Notes under the pieces: model-generated
What the model was told of the DNA's origin: nothing
What the model saw: the letters and a program-made list of their open reading frames with translations, nothing else
Databases searched by the model: none
Program-made: the position numbers and the translations under genes
Shown here: one piece after another, positions 1 through 11,373 of the stretch
Layout of the letters: every line of letters starts with the position of its first letter
How positions within the stretch are numbered: the stretch's first letter is position 1
DNA from: Doryteuthis pealeii
Lineage: Eukaryota; Mollusca; Cephalopoda; Myopsida; Loliginidae
Assembly (NCBI GenBank): GCA_023376005.1
Contig: CM042176.1
Coordinates: 16,041,779-16,105,778 of the forward strand
Reading direction: 5' to 3'
DNA length: 64,000 nt

Positions 1-246
1 AAAACTTGTCGGGGTGGCCTAAAGTCAGTATCAGCCAATCAGCGAGGGAGTCTATCCCCTTTTCACTAGCGCTAGACCAAGGAGATTATTTTTAGTGTCT
101 GAGGTGGAGCACCACACCTACCATCAGCTCCTTACTTTACCGCACAGATCCCTGTGCTACTCATACGCTGAGTTGGCAAGGGCCGGTATCGAACTAGGAA
201 CCTTGTGGCTTCTAGCCGAACGCTCTACCGACTGAGCTAACCCGGC
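1..246 (-). mobile_element. SINE A copy (reverse), cut by window start
   Basis: The same body and tRNA-like head in reverse; the head ends at about 246. Confidence 0.8.
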
Positions 247-257
247 CCATTTCACGT

Positions 258-496
258 ATAGTGTTGTCTAATTACAGGAAGCATGGAGGCTTTGAAAGAT
301 GCAGTGTTTCTGCAGCCTACAACAGATGCAAGTAGTTTAACTTGATGACTATGATAATAATAATAATTAAATTTATTGTGGAGGGGGTATATCAGGTATA
401 GTGTGGTCAAATTACAGGAAGCATGGAGGCTTTGAAAGATGCAGTGTTTCTGCAGCCTACAACAGATGCAAGTAGTTTAACTTGATGACTATGATA
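258..496 (-). repeat. Tandem duplicate of the RT-tail repeat
   Basis: The segment 258-357 (AGCATGGAGGCTTTGAAAGA inside) is repeated at 397-496, separated by (ATA)n. The Helitron starts at the end of the second copy. Confidence 0.75.
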
Positions 497-497
497 A

Positions 498-1137
498 TCT
501 TATTATAATGGAGATTGTGGGTTTTGTTGTCTGTAACCGAAACTATATCACTATACAAGTCACAATTCCCTTAGTTATTTACATCATATTCTCTATGATT
601 TTATTTTTTTATTTAAACCTCAATTATTAATAAAATTGTTTTACATCATTAATACTGTTGACCATATCTACTTACTATTAACATGCAATTGTATTTAAAT
701 ATACAATAAAATATGTTTACAGTGTGAATGGGAAGGCTAATTTGCATATTGATCTTAAAAAATTGATTTTAATGAATATGTGCTTAGTATTATTGACTTC
801 AATTTTTGGTTTTTTCTTAATTGAATATGAGAAAAATCTCTGGATAAATCTTTTTAAGAAATTCATTAACAAGAAGAAATAACTGTAATATTATTATTTA
901 CTTCCTATTTTAACTAAATAGTTAAATAAGGAAAATTTACCAATGAAAGACGGGAGTAATGGAAAATGATGGAAGAGTTAGTTTCAAAGTTGTTCTATTT
1001 TTCGATTATACTCCCTCTGTTTCAAATCTTTTTTATCTGCATTCTTATTCAGTTTCATTAGCCTTTCTAATTTAATATGATATTTTATTATATTAAAACT
1101 TAAATACTTGCACCCGGAGGGTGCATATATTTGCTAG
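498..1137 (+). mobile_element. Non-autonomous Helitron copy 1
   Basis: It starts TCTTATTATAATGG after an A and ends TTTGCTAG before a T. A 3' hairpin TGCACCC-GGA-GGGTGCA sits eight bases before the CTAG. There is no target duplication. These are the standard Helitron ends (5' TC, 3' hairpin, CTRR, A/T target). There is no coding capacity. Confidence 0.88.
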
Positions 1138-1138
1138 T

Positions 1139-1535
1139 AATAATAATGAAATTTATTGCATAAAAGGTGCACTACAACTCATTAAAGTCTCATGTATATT
1201 ACATAGAATAATGTATAATCTCTGGCAAATGAATAGCATACAGTAATAATATGCATTTATGTGTGTGTGTGCACATGCATATGTGTATGGAGGGGGTATA
1301 TCAGGTATAGTGTGGTCAAATTACAGGAAGCATGGAGGCTTTGAAAGATGCAGTGTTTCGGCAGCCAATAATGGATGCAGGCAGTTTATTCCATGCCTCA
1401 GCAACTCTAAGCATGAAAGAATGTTTCCAAAAGTCATGTGAGCTATATGAAAAGAGTAACAAGAGAATAGGAAATTTACAAGTGGTCCCCAAACTCCACA
1501 CGCATATCCTGGTCAGAGGAAGGAGGGTAATCTGA
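1139..1535 (-). mobile_element. Non-LTR retrotransposon 3' tail
   Basis: The minus strand encodes FWKHSFMLRVAEAWNKLP and FKASML, the motif that closes many Jockey/CR1-type RT reading frames. The 3' end is an (ATT)n-like tail beside Helitron copy 1. Confidence 0.6.
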
Positions 1536-1923
1536 ACACTAGCTACATAAATGAGAGTAACCTACCTTTGTTTGTTTCACTTTGAGGAAGCTTATGTTTT
1601 GGTCGGCCATTTTCATTTCACCGTAAATCTACACTGAAAATACAAATTTGTTTGAATCAATACAACTGTATTTTTTAATATGAATATATCATAAAATGTG
1701 TTCTTAATTGTGCTTGCGCATTATTCGAAATTAACTTAATTGTTATTAAGTACACATTTTATCATATTTTCGTGTTAAAACTAGCAGTTGTATTGATTTT
1801 AACAAATTCGTATTTTCAGTGTAGATTTACGGTGAAATGAAAACGGCCGACCAAAATATAAGGCTTCCCCAAAGTGAAACAACAAGGGAGATTACTCTCA
1901 TTTATGTAGCTAATGTTCAGATT
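1529..1923. mobile_element. Palindromic MITE
   Basis: AATCTGAACA and TAGCTACATAAATGAGAGTA at the left are mirrored at 1892-1923. A second inverted block (GGTCGGCC, CACCGTAAATCTACACTGAA) pairs 1600-1660 with 1810-1860. A fragment recurs near 23950. Confidence 0.75.
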
Positions 1924-2195
1924 GCCGGAAGGAGATGCCCTTGTTTACTGCTATTTTTCCACAGACGCAGTGACAAGTAAGCCAAAGGTTGTTGATTCCT
2001 GACGATAATAGAAATGCCCTTTGGATTTTCAGTAGAGTCCCTTTTGGCGGGATGTGACCCTAATACCCCTGGGTGACACATCAATCCGCCTTGGGAAGAT
2101 CCACCAAGAACTTGAGTTCCGGACGACATAGCTCTGACGCTACCACATTGTCACCACCCTGGTATGTTGAGGAGGGTTGGTCTTTAGGGTAGAGA

Positions 2196-2834
2196 TCTTA
2201 TTATAATGGAGATTGTGTTTTTCTGTCTGTAACCGAAACTATATTACTACTCAAGTCACAATTCCCTTAATTATTTACATCAAATTATCCATGATTTCAT
2301 TCTTTTAAACCTTCAGTTATTAATAAAAATTGTTTTACATTATTAATACTGTTGATCATATCTACGTTCTAATAACATGCAATTGTATTTATATATACAA
2401 CAAAATAGCGATTTACAGTTTGAACGAGAAGGCTAATTTGCATATTGATATTTAAAATTTTATTTTAATAAATATGTGCTTGGTATTATTGATTTCTAAT
2501 TGTTTGGTTTTATCTTAAGAAATATAAACAAAAATCTTGTGGATAAATCTTAAAAGAAATTTATTTACAAGAAGAAATAACTGTAATATTATCCTTTACT
2601 TCCTATTTTAACTAAATAGTTAAATTAGGAAAATTTACCAATGAAAGAGGGGAGTAATGGAAAATGATGGAATAGTTAGTTTCAAAGTTGTTCTATTTTT
2701 CGATTATACCCCCTCTGTTGCAGATCTTTTTATCTGCATTCTTAGTCAGTTTCATTAGCCTTTCTAATTTAATATGATATTTTATTATATCAAAACTTAA
2801 ATACTTGCACCCGGAGGGTGCATATATTTGCTAG
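2196..2834 (+). mobile_element. Non-autonomous Helitron copy 2
   Basis: It has the same ends, hairpin and internal sequence as copy 1, inserted between A (2195) and T (2835). Length is 639 bp. Confidence 0.88.
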
Positions 2835-3188
2835 TATAACTAAAGATATAACTTACTTTCGGTTACACTGTCCTGAATATAGGGATGCACGTAGCCAGAT
2901 AAAAAGTTATTCATATATCATTCTATTTTGAAAAAACACAAAACACAAAAAACAACACACGCTATGTGCTATCAAGGGAGGCAACTCTTTAGTTCTTATT
3001 TGTTCTGTATACCATATTTGATGGCATATAAGACGCACACCCATTTCAGCAGGTCAGATTCAGGAAAAAAAGTTTTTAGTGTACTTAAGCACATATTGTT
3101 GAAAACAGTCTAGCTGTGCATTACACAAGCAGAAACATAGCTGTATAAAAGCAATTTAGCAGTACAGGCAAGCAATAAGCATACACAA

Positions 3189-3500
3189 GACATCTCAATA
3201 GCAAGGAAAATGAAAAAATGGACAAATATCTGGACCTTGCCAGAGAACTGAAAAAGTTATGGAATATGAAAGTGAAAGTGATACCAATTGTAGTTGGTGC
3301 ACTTGGAACAGTCCCAAAAGGATTAGAAAAGGGTTTGGAAAGTTTAAAAATCAGAGGAAGGATTGAAACCATTCAGAACACTGCACTGCTGCAATCTTCC
3401 AGAATACTGGAGACCTGAGGAGACTTGCTGTCACTCAGACTCCAGTGAAAGACCATCAGCTAATGCTGATGTGAAAACTCAAAAGGAGTAAATAATAAAT
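3189..3500 (+). pseudogene. Second copy of the same endonuclease end
   Basis: It encodes [17 protein letters not shown] and [20 protein letters not shown], matching the minus-strand copy at 18281-18862, with the same 3' UTR (GACTTGCTGTCACTCAGAC). It is inserted between two copies of a TATAAGACGCAC-type repeat. Confidence 0.72.
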
Positions 3501-3734
3501 GTATGAGCTAGTTTCTATTCACGATCCAAGAGTCGAGGTAGATGTACCGTATTTGATGGCATATAAGACGCACGGGTATATAAGACGCACTCCCATTTCA
3601 GCAGGTCAGATTCAGGAAAAAAAGTTTTTAGTGTATTTAAGCATATATTGTTGAAAACAGTCAAGCTGTGCATTACACAAGCAGAAACATAGCTGTATAA
3701 AAGCAATTTGGCAGTAAAATAAGGATGCATAGAG

Positions 3735-4224
3735 GGTAATTTATGAGGAAGTGCATCCCGGTCTCCTGCCTCAAAAATTGCAACCCGGTGACTATCAAAA
3801 TAACAACCCCAGCTCGTCGTAATTCTTGTTTATTTATCCTAATTTGTCACAATTCTTGTTTAGATATGAAGATGGATATATAGTTTGGAATAGACTGAGA
3901 TAGATAGATAAACAAACAAAATAATATAGATAGATATGAACAAATGAAGATAGATAGATATTTTCGACAAGTAAATGTATTTGGGGGGGGTCGAATTTTT
4001 TTTTTCGTAATTCTTGTTTATTTAAACTAAAAACAAGACATTAAACAAACATGAATAAAAAAAATCTTAGTATTTAAAGTAATATAGATAAATAAGAACA
4101 AATTTAGATAGATAGATTTGAAGATGGATAGTTTTGAATAGACTGAGCTGGGTCGTTATTTTAATAGTCACCGGGTAGCAATTTTTGAGGCAGGAGACCG
4201 GGACGCAGTTCCTCATAAATTACC
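3735..4224. mobile_element. Foldback MITE, hAT-like 8-bp target duplication
   Basis: Inverted ends of about 80 bases begin GGTAATTTATGAGGAAGTGC. Flanks are GCATAGAG (3727-3734) and GCATGGAG (4225-4232), 7 of 8 identical, as expected for hAT-type insertion. The interior is AT-rich with GATA repeats. Confidence 0.78.
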
Positions 4225-4559
4225 GCATGGAGTTTAGGGTAGGTAAAAGTACTGAGCGTAAGCTGGATTAGTGAGCATCATAGAGATTAGCCTAGGCCTA
4301 CGGGAGGTCTAAAACTTCACCTACGATGTATAAGACGCAGGGCAATTTTTTTAGCCAAAATTTTGGAAAAAAAGTGTGTCCTATATGGTAATTATTTGGT
4401 GAATTATTTTCAACTCTTATAAATTTCTGTGGGGCTAATAACATTTTGTCGTCTTGGATTCCTGCCCTTATTTACACTATTTTCATACTTACCTGATTTC
4501 GAAGGGAGGATTAAAGTGTAGTATCTGTTCTCAGATGCTATACTTTAACACTTACCTGA

Positions 4560-4815
4560 AATACCCGGCTTCGGCTGGGGGTCCAGTGTGCTTTGGCCAC
4601 TGGATCAGGTTAAAGTACAATTATTAGCGTCGATCCCAGAGGGCCATCCCTCCAGCATTACCTGCCCTTTATGGGCAGCGCTGGGTTTATTGCCAGCGCC
4701 TGAGGCGCCCCCCTTGAGAGGGAATACCGAAGGGATCGACGCAATTTTTGTTCTTTCTCAACCATGAGCTTCGGCTTGTGGGTGGGCCCACGTTAAAACG
4801 AAGCCTTGTGCCCAG
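4560..4815 (-). repeat. Repeat D copy (reverse)
   Basis: It carries AAACCCAGC (reverse), GCCTGAGGCGCCCCCCTTGA and AGCTTCGGCTTGTGGGTGGG; same family as 16060-16262. Confidence 0.55.
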
Positions 4816-5328
4816 TCCATACAAGTGGGGTATGAGACAAATATCCTTATTTACACTATTTTCCTTGGCAAGGTCAGACTTAAATTTGGCCAAACTTATA
4901 TATTTACTGTGGCGCTTTTCTTGCTTTTTATCAGCAAATTAAGGTAGATATTTTACAATGCTCCTCCTCACTTTTTATCGGCAAACTAATTTATATATTT
5001 TACAACTCTCCCATTTAAAATAAATTTTTTTTTTAAATGAATTTTTACAAATTTAAAAACAATTTTCATATAATGCGCTCTGTCTCTTGTGATTTTACAA
5101 TGCCCTTCCCCAATAAACAGGAATCCAGGAAGATAAACTTATCTCGTCGTGCCCATTTCCTACGATGATAATTATTATACCATATACTTAATTGCAGAGA
5201 GTTGCAAGATGATAACGGTCATCCAACTAAGGAACAAGAGTATTGATATATAGATCATAATTTTTTTATATAATCAATATTTCTCTAATCACTTATTGTT
5301 TTAAAATTAAAGATATATATATATATAT

Positions 5329-5605
5329 AATGAAAGAACAAAACTCAGACAAAAATGTGTAGTATACTTCACTGGAACATTAAATTCCGCTTCCTCAGCC
5401 TTTTCAATAAAGGTTCAGAAAGCGGAATTTAATTTTGATTTATTAAGTATATTTCGTTGGAACATTAAATTCCGCTTCCTCGGCCTTTATTGAATCATAA
5501 CAAAATGTATGATCTTAATGATTCAATAAAGGCTGACGAAGCGGAATTTAAAGTTCCAGCGAAATATACTACACATTTTTGTCTGAGTTTTGTTCTTTTC
5601 ATTCC
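5329..5605. repeat. Palindromic (foldback) element between (TA)n tracts
   Basis: The arm at 5336-5405 (ACAAAACTCAGACAAAAATG onward) reads in reverse at 5530-5600. Short (TA)n runs lie on both sides. It carries hammerhead-like cores in both orientations. Confidence 0.7.
5533..5572 (+). ncRNA. Hammerhead-like core in palindrome, partial
   Basis: CTGACGA (5533-5539), a strong helix II (GC and GGAA paired with TTCC and GC around one bulged A) and GAA (5561-5563) are present. Helices I and III are not convincing. Two related inverted cores with changed bases occur on the minus strand near 5330-5400 and 5450-5500. Confidence 0.35.
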
Positions 5606-5705
5606 AATCCCATTTTTCCTCTATATATATATAGCTAAAATTTTTCTTTAATCAATAATAATAATTTTAATTTTGCAATTCTATAATTTCTTAATCTTTT
5701 AATAT

Positions 5706-5744
<39 letters not shown>

Positions 5745-5813
5745 CAATGATCATTTCTCCGGAAATTTGATCTCTCAGTGACCGAAAGATACATACATTC
5801 CTATGTATTTAAT

Positions 5814-5845
<32 letters not shown>

Positions 5846-5849
5846 CACC

Positions 5850-6010
5850 AGTCCCCACATCAGCTGTCAGTGGGCGAGGGGATAAGATATCGGACTACCA
5901 TGCAGTCAGTCTGAGTTCGACCCTACCCAAGGATAGTTGTGTCTAGCCACACTGAAGAGGCATGATATGCCGAAACACGTGTGTGGATGACTCATTAATA
6001 TAATGTTTTC
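5850..6010 (+). mobile_element. SINE C, tRNA-like head plus hammerhead remnant
   Basis: After a poly(A) run, CAGTGGGCGAGGGGATAAG and CTGAGTTCGACCCTACCC resemble A and B boxes. TAGTTGTGTCTAGCCACACT then leads into the ribozyme remnant and GGATGACTCATTAATATA. Confidence 0.6.
5947..5986 (+). ncRNA. Fossil hammerhead inside a tRNA-like SINE
   Basis: Helix I CCACA/TGTGG, core CTGAAGA (5952-5958), helix II GGCAT-GAT-ATGCC and GAA (5972-5974) are all intact. Only seven bases (ACACGTG) remain before helix I resumes, so helix III is shortened and the cleavage nucleotide is lost compared with the sister copy at 62882-62923. Confidence 0.55.
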
Positions 6011-6249
6011 GTTTTGAATTCAAATTATTTTCTGCTTCTCTCTCGATGAGTCCGGATTAAAAACAAGCTCTGAAGATGATTTTTATAAATCAAAATATTG
6101 TTCAATATTAGCTATGAATGATATAAAATATTTTCATATCCTTTTATCTATCTATATATCTATCTATATATATTTATCTTGATTACCTCCTCGTTATATA
6201 TGTTAATTTCTATGTGAGTGTAAAAAGAGTGAAATATATTTGTATGTAA

Positions 6250-6500
6250 AGTTTCACAAGCAGCTAGCCTGTAGCTTAAATTAGATCAAACATTCCCTTT
6301 CTTAGAAATCTTACAAAATGATTTTAAGGTTTGTTTTTTTAAAAAATTTTTATTTTATTTCTCCAGCCGTATTTATTTTTAAAAAAATTTCAATTTGCTT
6401 TGCAAACTCACTTTTCCCTAATCCCAATTATTTACCTAGAGCTCAATGGGTGACCTAATGGGTGACGTTGTGTCTAGTATGGATCTAAGGTGGAACTTAG
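6250..6500 (+). repeat. Unclassified dispersed repeat
   Basis: Contains TTACCTAGAGCTCAATGGGT and TGACGTTGTGTCTAGTAT. It recurs inverted at about 23195-23500 and partly at 62780-62850. Confidence 0.5.
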
Positions 6501-6667
6501 TACAGAACATCCAACACAGTTTCTCGTTTATTTCACACTTTACTCATGCTTCACACTAAATCTATATATTATTTATTATAGTGTACAATACATTTAAGAT
6601 GTAATTGTTACCGTTGGTTTCCAAGCAGCATGTTAGCCACTTTTCTTCAAGACAATGTGCCTGTTAA

Positions 6668-7290
6668 GGTTGTTTTGTTTTGTTTTGTTTTACGGCATAT
6701 CAACCTCGGTGGGTCATTTAATGCCGACAAAGTTGTGAAATAAATTCATTCTTAATGCATAATACAATTTTGTTTATCAACTCATGTTTTTCTATTTAAC
6801 CCATAGATGGAACCCTAACAGGTACTACCACTCCGGGTCAGAGTGGACCATGGAGCAATGGTGATGAAGGGGTGCTCCACATTCCACAAACCTCCAAAAC
6901 TGGAACCTCACCATCAGATAGAGTTTAACGTCATTCCCAGGACATGTAGACCCACAGCCACCGCCTTCTAGCACCCATATGATAAAAAGGGGTTGGGGCT
7001 TGCCATAAGGACAATAGGGTTGGGAAAATCATATAGGTGCTAGGGCTTGATGTGACCAGCCGATTGATCGGAAGGGGGCCTCTCCGACCGCCCGTCTAGC
7101 CCAAGATAGGGCCAAAGTGGAATATTGCATATCATGAACTGCTCATCCACCTGGGCTCTATCCTTAAGTATCACGGGTCGCCACCCACGGCCAACAGGTG
7201 GCCCCATTGGGGGAGTCTTACCCCTCTGCAGAGGTGTAGTCAGTGCATTCTAACGCCCCAGCCGACAGGGCGGGCACCTGTTAAGAAATG
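6668..7290 (-). mobile_element. Retrotransposon 3'-end repeat G (long copy)
   Basis: In plus orientation TTTACGGCATATCAACCTCG and GGGTCATTTAATGCC begin it; in reverse these resemble the 3' UTR of the retrotransposon at 28713-29288 (ATGCCGT...). A body with ACCCTAACAGGTACTACCAC and GGTCAGAGTGGACC follows. Related copies are at 12345-12575, 25890-26180, 43320-43820, 49550-49800 and 54430-54640. Confidence 0.6.
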
Positions 7291-7435
7291 CAGTGAATGT
7301 CAATTCATTTATATATGTGCGTATTTTTTAAGGGTTCCCACTCATTTTAGAAAATCATTTTCCAGGACATTTTTAAGATTTTGCAGGACAGAAATTGTTC
7401 ACGGCAATTTCATAATTTAATTGATATTAATCTAA

Positions 7436-8067
7436 CTAGCAAATATATGCACCCTCCGGGTGCAAGTATTAAGTTTTAATGTAATAAAATATTGTATCAA
7501 ATTAGAAATGCTAATGAAACTGATTAAGAATGCAGATAAAAATATTTGAAACTGAGGGTGTATAATCAAAAAAATAGAGCAACTGAAACTGACTCTTCCC
7601 TCACTGCCATCTTTCATTGGTAAATTTTCCTAATTTAACTATTTAGTTAAAATAGGAAGTAAAGGATGAAATTACAGTTATTTCTTCTTGTTAATGGATT
7701 TCTTTTAAGATTTATCCCTGAGATTTTTGATAATATTCATTAAGATAAAACCAAACAATTAGAAATCAATAATACTAAGCACATATTTATTAAAATCTGA
7801 TTTTTTATATCAATATGCAAATTAGCTTTCCCGTTCACACTGTAAACTGCTATTTTGTAGTATATATAAATACAATTGCATGTTATTAGTATATAGATAT
7901 GGTCAACTGTATCAATAATGTAAAACAATTTTATTAATAATTGAGGTTTAAATAAAAAATATAATCCTGTAGAATGTGACGTAAATAACTAAGAGAGTTG
8001 TGACTTGAATAGTAATATAGTTTCGGTTACAGACAGAAAAACACACTATCTCTCCATTATAATAAGA
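7436..8067 (-). mobile_element. Non-autonomous Helitron copy 3
   Basis: In reverse orientation, A then CTAGCAAATATATGCACCC opens it and CCATTATAATAAGA then T closes it. The hairpin is intact. Confidence 0.88.
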
Positions 8068-8135
8068 TATCAACACAGTTTTAGTTTTTGTTTGTGGGTG
8101 GAATCTTCGTATTTTTCCGCATTTTTTTTTTTATC

Positions 8136-8362
8136 CGGTTTAGCTCAGTCTTTAGAGTGTTCGGCTAGGAATCACAAGATTCTTGTTTCGATACTGGCCC
8201 TTGCCAACTCAGCATATGAGTAGCACAGGGATCTGTGCGGTAAAGTGAGGAGCTAATGGTAGGTGTGGTGCTCACCTCAGATGCTAAAACAATCTCCTTG
8301 ACCTAGCGCTAGTGAAAAGGATAGACTCCCTCGCCGTCTGGCTGATACCGACATTAGACTGC
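8136..8362 (+). mobile_element. SINE A copy
   Basis: The head GGTTTAGCTCAGTC follows a T-run; the body is complete to CGACATTAGACTGC. Confidence 0.78.
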
Positions 8363-9131
8363 TCCGACGATGAGGACTTTTATAGCTCTGCATGCTATCC
8401 TATCCCTCTTTGTCACCGGCCTCCTTGCCTTTTCCTTTGCTTATCTTGATGAAGGTCAAGATTCCATTGATTCTGGATTCTTTAATGTTTTTTTTTTTTT
8501 CTGCTTTTATTCATTCCTGTCTGAATTCTATATGGATTTGTTGTCACTTTTGTGGTTATTTATGTGTATGTTTGTATATTTTTGTTATTGTTTTGCTGTT
8601 TGGTGATGTTTTTTTTTTCTAATTATGGTGGTTGTCTGTGTGTGTCTACCTCACCGATCCATGACCATATTTTTTCCTGTGTGGTCAGACCCTGAAGATT
8701 TCTGATTTGGTGTTCAGGAATTTATATATATATATATATGGCCAAAATTTTGGTAAGATAGCACTTCCCTTTTTTAAAACTTCATAAAAAAATCTTAAAT
8801 TGTAAATTGTCACTTATTTTAATTTTTAAAAAATTAAAATAGAACCCCCCCCCAAAAAAAAAACCTAAAACAAAATTTAAAAAAAAAAATAAAAAACAAG
8901 AAAAAAAAAACCTAAAAATCAGTAAATGACTCCAAATAGAAGAACATTTAAAATATAAGTGAGATTGATTCTCACTGGGTGCCACATACTTCACATAAAC
9001 ACTTGGCTCAAATGAATAAATTTACAAACAACTTTGTCCATGTGAATATAACATTTCTTTTTTTTTTTTTACGTACTTTATTCGGTTTTACATATTAGCC
9101 TGTTTATTACGACAGACAATTTGGGCCAATG

Positions 9132-9136
<5 letters not shown>

Positions 9137-9183
<47 letters not shown>
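9137..9183. repeat. (TA)n microsatellite, one of about 20 in the window
   Basis: A pure TA array. Other arrays longer than about 25 bases are at 9844-9878, 10180-10225, 10634-10664, 17365-17417, 19667-19703, 22822-22853, 24000-24027, 33595-33636, 34578-34632, 38564-38611, 38764-38803, 38849-38876, 39606-39685, 41382-41422, 41651-41683, 51103-51140 and 58311-58351. Confidence 0.9.
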
Positions 9184-9184
<1 letters not shown>

Positions 9185-9840
9185 ATAATTGGTCATTCAT
9201 TGGCCTAAATACAATCACAGGTCAAAACAAAACAATGATGGGTCATAAAAATCCTCATTTCTTATATTTTCTTTTTTTTAAAAGATGTTCACAGAGGGAG
9301 AAAAGAAGGTGAGTGTATTGCAAAATCTCAATTATTCCATTTCAAAACTAAAATTAACAAACAAAAACAGGATAAGCAAAAAGAGATATAATTTCTTTAA
9401 CCCCCCACCAAAAAAAAAAAAAAAAAAATTAAAAAAAATTGAATAAACCATCCAAACCAGAAGATAAGAAAAATAAAATCAATTTTTTTTTTTCACCCAT
9501 TAATGAGACGAATGATGATAGGATTCACCCACTTCTATCACGGTGGTGGCACACAAGGTTGGTTTAATGTGGGGGACACTCCAAATGAAATGACCCTCCC
9601 AGGCGAGCAGTACCAAAAAGGTGTCAAGGCTTGTCAGAATTCCTCTTTTAGGGGAGGCACTTCAGGCAATAAAGCCTTACTCTTACCCAGGAGAATGTAT
9701 CCCTCCCCCATGACTAGACCTTGGCAAATCTGCATCTCCGACCCAAGAAGGACAAGAGATAAATGATGATTGATATACCATAATTACCAAATAGTGAAAT
9801 GATTTTCTTTTTAGTAATTCACAAATTTTCCAGCATTTCA

Positions 9841-9883
<43 letters not shown>

Positions 9884-9979
9884 CAAGGTAGTGAATCCGA
9901 CAGTATATTAGAGAAGAAATTTGAAAAAAAAAAAAAATAAAAAATAAAAAATACATAGATGTTATTAAATGTTATATTT

Positions 9980-10032
9980 ATTGGCTTATACTGCAATATT
10001 TCAATCTATATAAGATCATCATCAGAGCCAAT
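9980..10032 (-). ncRNA. Hammerhead ribozyme motif (minus-strand arm of palindrome)
   Basis: This is the mirror copy of the plus-strand motif at 10076-10128. Helix I is ATTGGCT/AGCCAAT (10026-10032 with 9980-9986), the core CTGATGA is 10025-10019, GAA is 10002-10000, helix III is ATATT-GC-AGTAT with one G-U pair, and position 17 is A at 9987. The two copies are 43 bases apart and point away from each other, so a transcript from either strand would carry one sense ribozyme. Confidence 0.78.
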
Positions 10033-10075
10033 CTGTTATGAAATGAAGAAAACTGGTTTCTTCATTACATAACAG

Positions 10076-10128
10076 ATTGGCTCTGATGATGATCTTATAC
10101 AGATTGAAATATTGCAATATAAGCCAAT
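10076..10128 (+). ncRNA. Hammerhead ribozyme motif (plus-strand arm of palindrome)
   Basis: Helix I pairs ATTGGCT (10076-10082) with AGCCAAT (10122-10128), 7 of 7. The core CTGATGA is at 10083-10089. Helix II is GATCT/AGATT (one G-U pair) around a TATAC loop, with one extra U after the core. GAA is at 10106-10108. Helix III is ATATT-GC-AATAT at 10109-10120, and position 17 is A at 10121, an allowed H. All invariant core bases of the known hammerhead fold are present. It lies in the right arm of a palindrome between two (TA)n arrays. Cleavage activity is inferred, not shown. Confidence 0.8.
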
Positions 10129-10176
10129 AAATACAACATTAATTAATAACATGCGTGTTTTTTCAAATTTCTTCTC

Positions 10177-10227
<51 letters not shown>

Positions 10228-10627
10228 CATACACATGTATGGCCAAAATTTCGGTATGACCGCACCTCCACATAAAAAAAAAAAAAAACTTAAATTGTCA
10301 CTTATTTTAATTTTTTTCCTTAAAAAGAGAGCCTAAACTTACATGAATTTCTTAATTATAACAGTGATAACATGTTAAAAATCATGTTAAAAAGATCACA
10401 TCTCTCAGAGAAGAAAAAAAAAGGCAAAAATGTGCCATTTTGATAGATATATACTTTGATTTATAAAATTCTTCACTTAACAATTTTTACATGTGATTTT
10501 TTAAAATCCTTTCCCTTCATAATACAGCAATAATGATAAGTTTCATTTTTTTATAATTTTGTTGAATTTTAACCCATGTGGGTGGTGGGGGTACACACAA
10601 AAAAAAAATGAAATTTTGACCATGCAT

Positions 10628-10671
<44 letters not shown>

Positions 10672-10739
10672 AGGCACCACACAGGGTGTAATGGTTAACA
10701 AGTTTTGTTGAAAAAAAAAAAAAAAAATTTATATATATA

Positions 10740-10866
10740 AGGGCACCTCACAGGGTGTAATGGTTAGCAAGCAAGATTAGCAGACCATTGTTAGTGAGTT
10801 CAATTTTCACTGGCCCATACTTCTGGCCTTGTGCCACTTCTAAGCTACACTTAGTAAATAACTAAT
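10740..10866 (+). mobile_element. SINE F, short tRNA-like repeat
   Basis: GGTGTAATGGTTAGCAAGC and GAGTTCAATTTTCACTGGCC resemble A and B boxes; the body ends CACTTAGTAAATAACT. Related copies are at 48060-48190 (+), about 46150-46225 (+), 8940-9000 and 11390-11490. Confidence 0.6.
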
Positions 10867-11039
10867 TATATATAAGATAACCAGGAAAGCCTAAAAAGTT
10901 AAATTAACTAAAATTTAAACATTTAATTAATTTAATAATGTTAAGTTTGAGAAGTATTTTTTTTTTTGTCGTTTAATTTTACTCGCAACTCATTTGGACC
11001 ATCAATAACAATACAAAGTTGTCACCTTTGATGACCTTT

Positions 11040-11339
11040 GAGGAGGAGGAGGAGGAGCGGAGGAGTGGAGCTCTCAAAATAGTTTAACAAATGAGAAGAG
11101 AGCCTTTTTAAGTCTGAATTCAGATTTTTTTTTTCTCCAAGACTGATTGCCTAACCAAGGTTAAAGAGCCCAGTCTGCCCTACTATTTACCCATAGCTGG
11201 AGGGAGAATAGTTGGATACCTACTCTTCCTAAGAAGATCAGTGCTATATGGAATGCAAACAACATCTTGCAGGATTTGAACTTGTCGTGCAGTTTCAATT
11301 TCCTATGATGATAACCATTACACAATGAGCACCTCCATC

Positions 11340-11345
<6 letters not shown>
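11040..11345 (-). mobile_element. SINE E copy (reverse)
   Basis: It includes GGAGGAGGAGGAGGAGCGGA expansion at the 3' end and a head with ACCATTACACAATGAGCACC. Confidence 0.68.

Positions 11346-11373
<28 letters not shown>

Larger units (their letters stand above)
9898..10177. repeat. Near-perfect palindrome carrying two hammerheads
   Basis: The centre is near 10054. Arms of about 120 bases match with few differences from the TTTGAAAAAA region (about 9915) to its mirror near 10160. (TA)n arrays at 9844-9878 and 10180-10225 border it directly. Confidence 0.85.
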
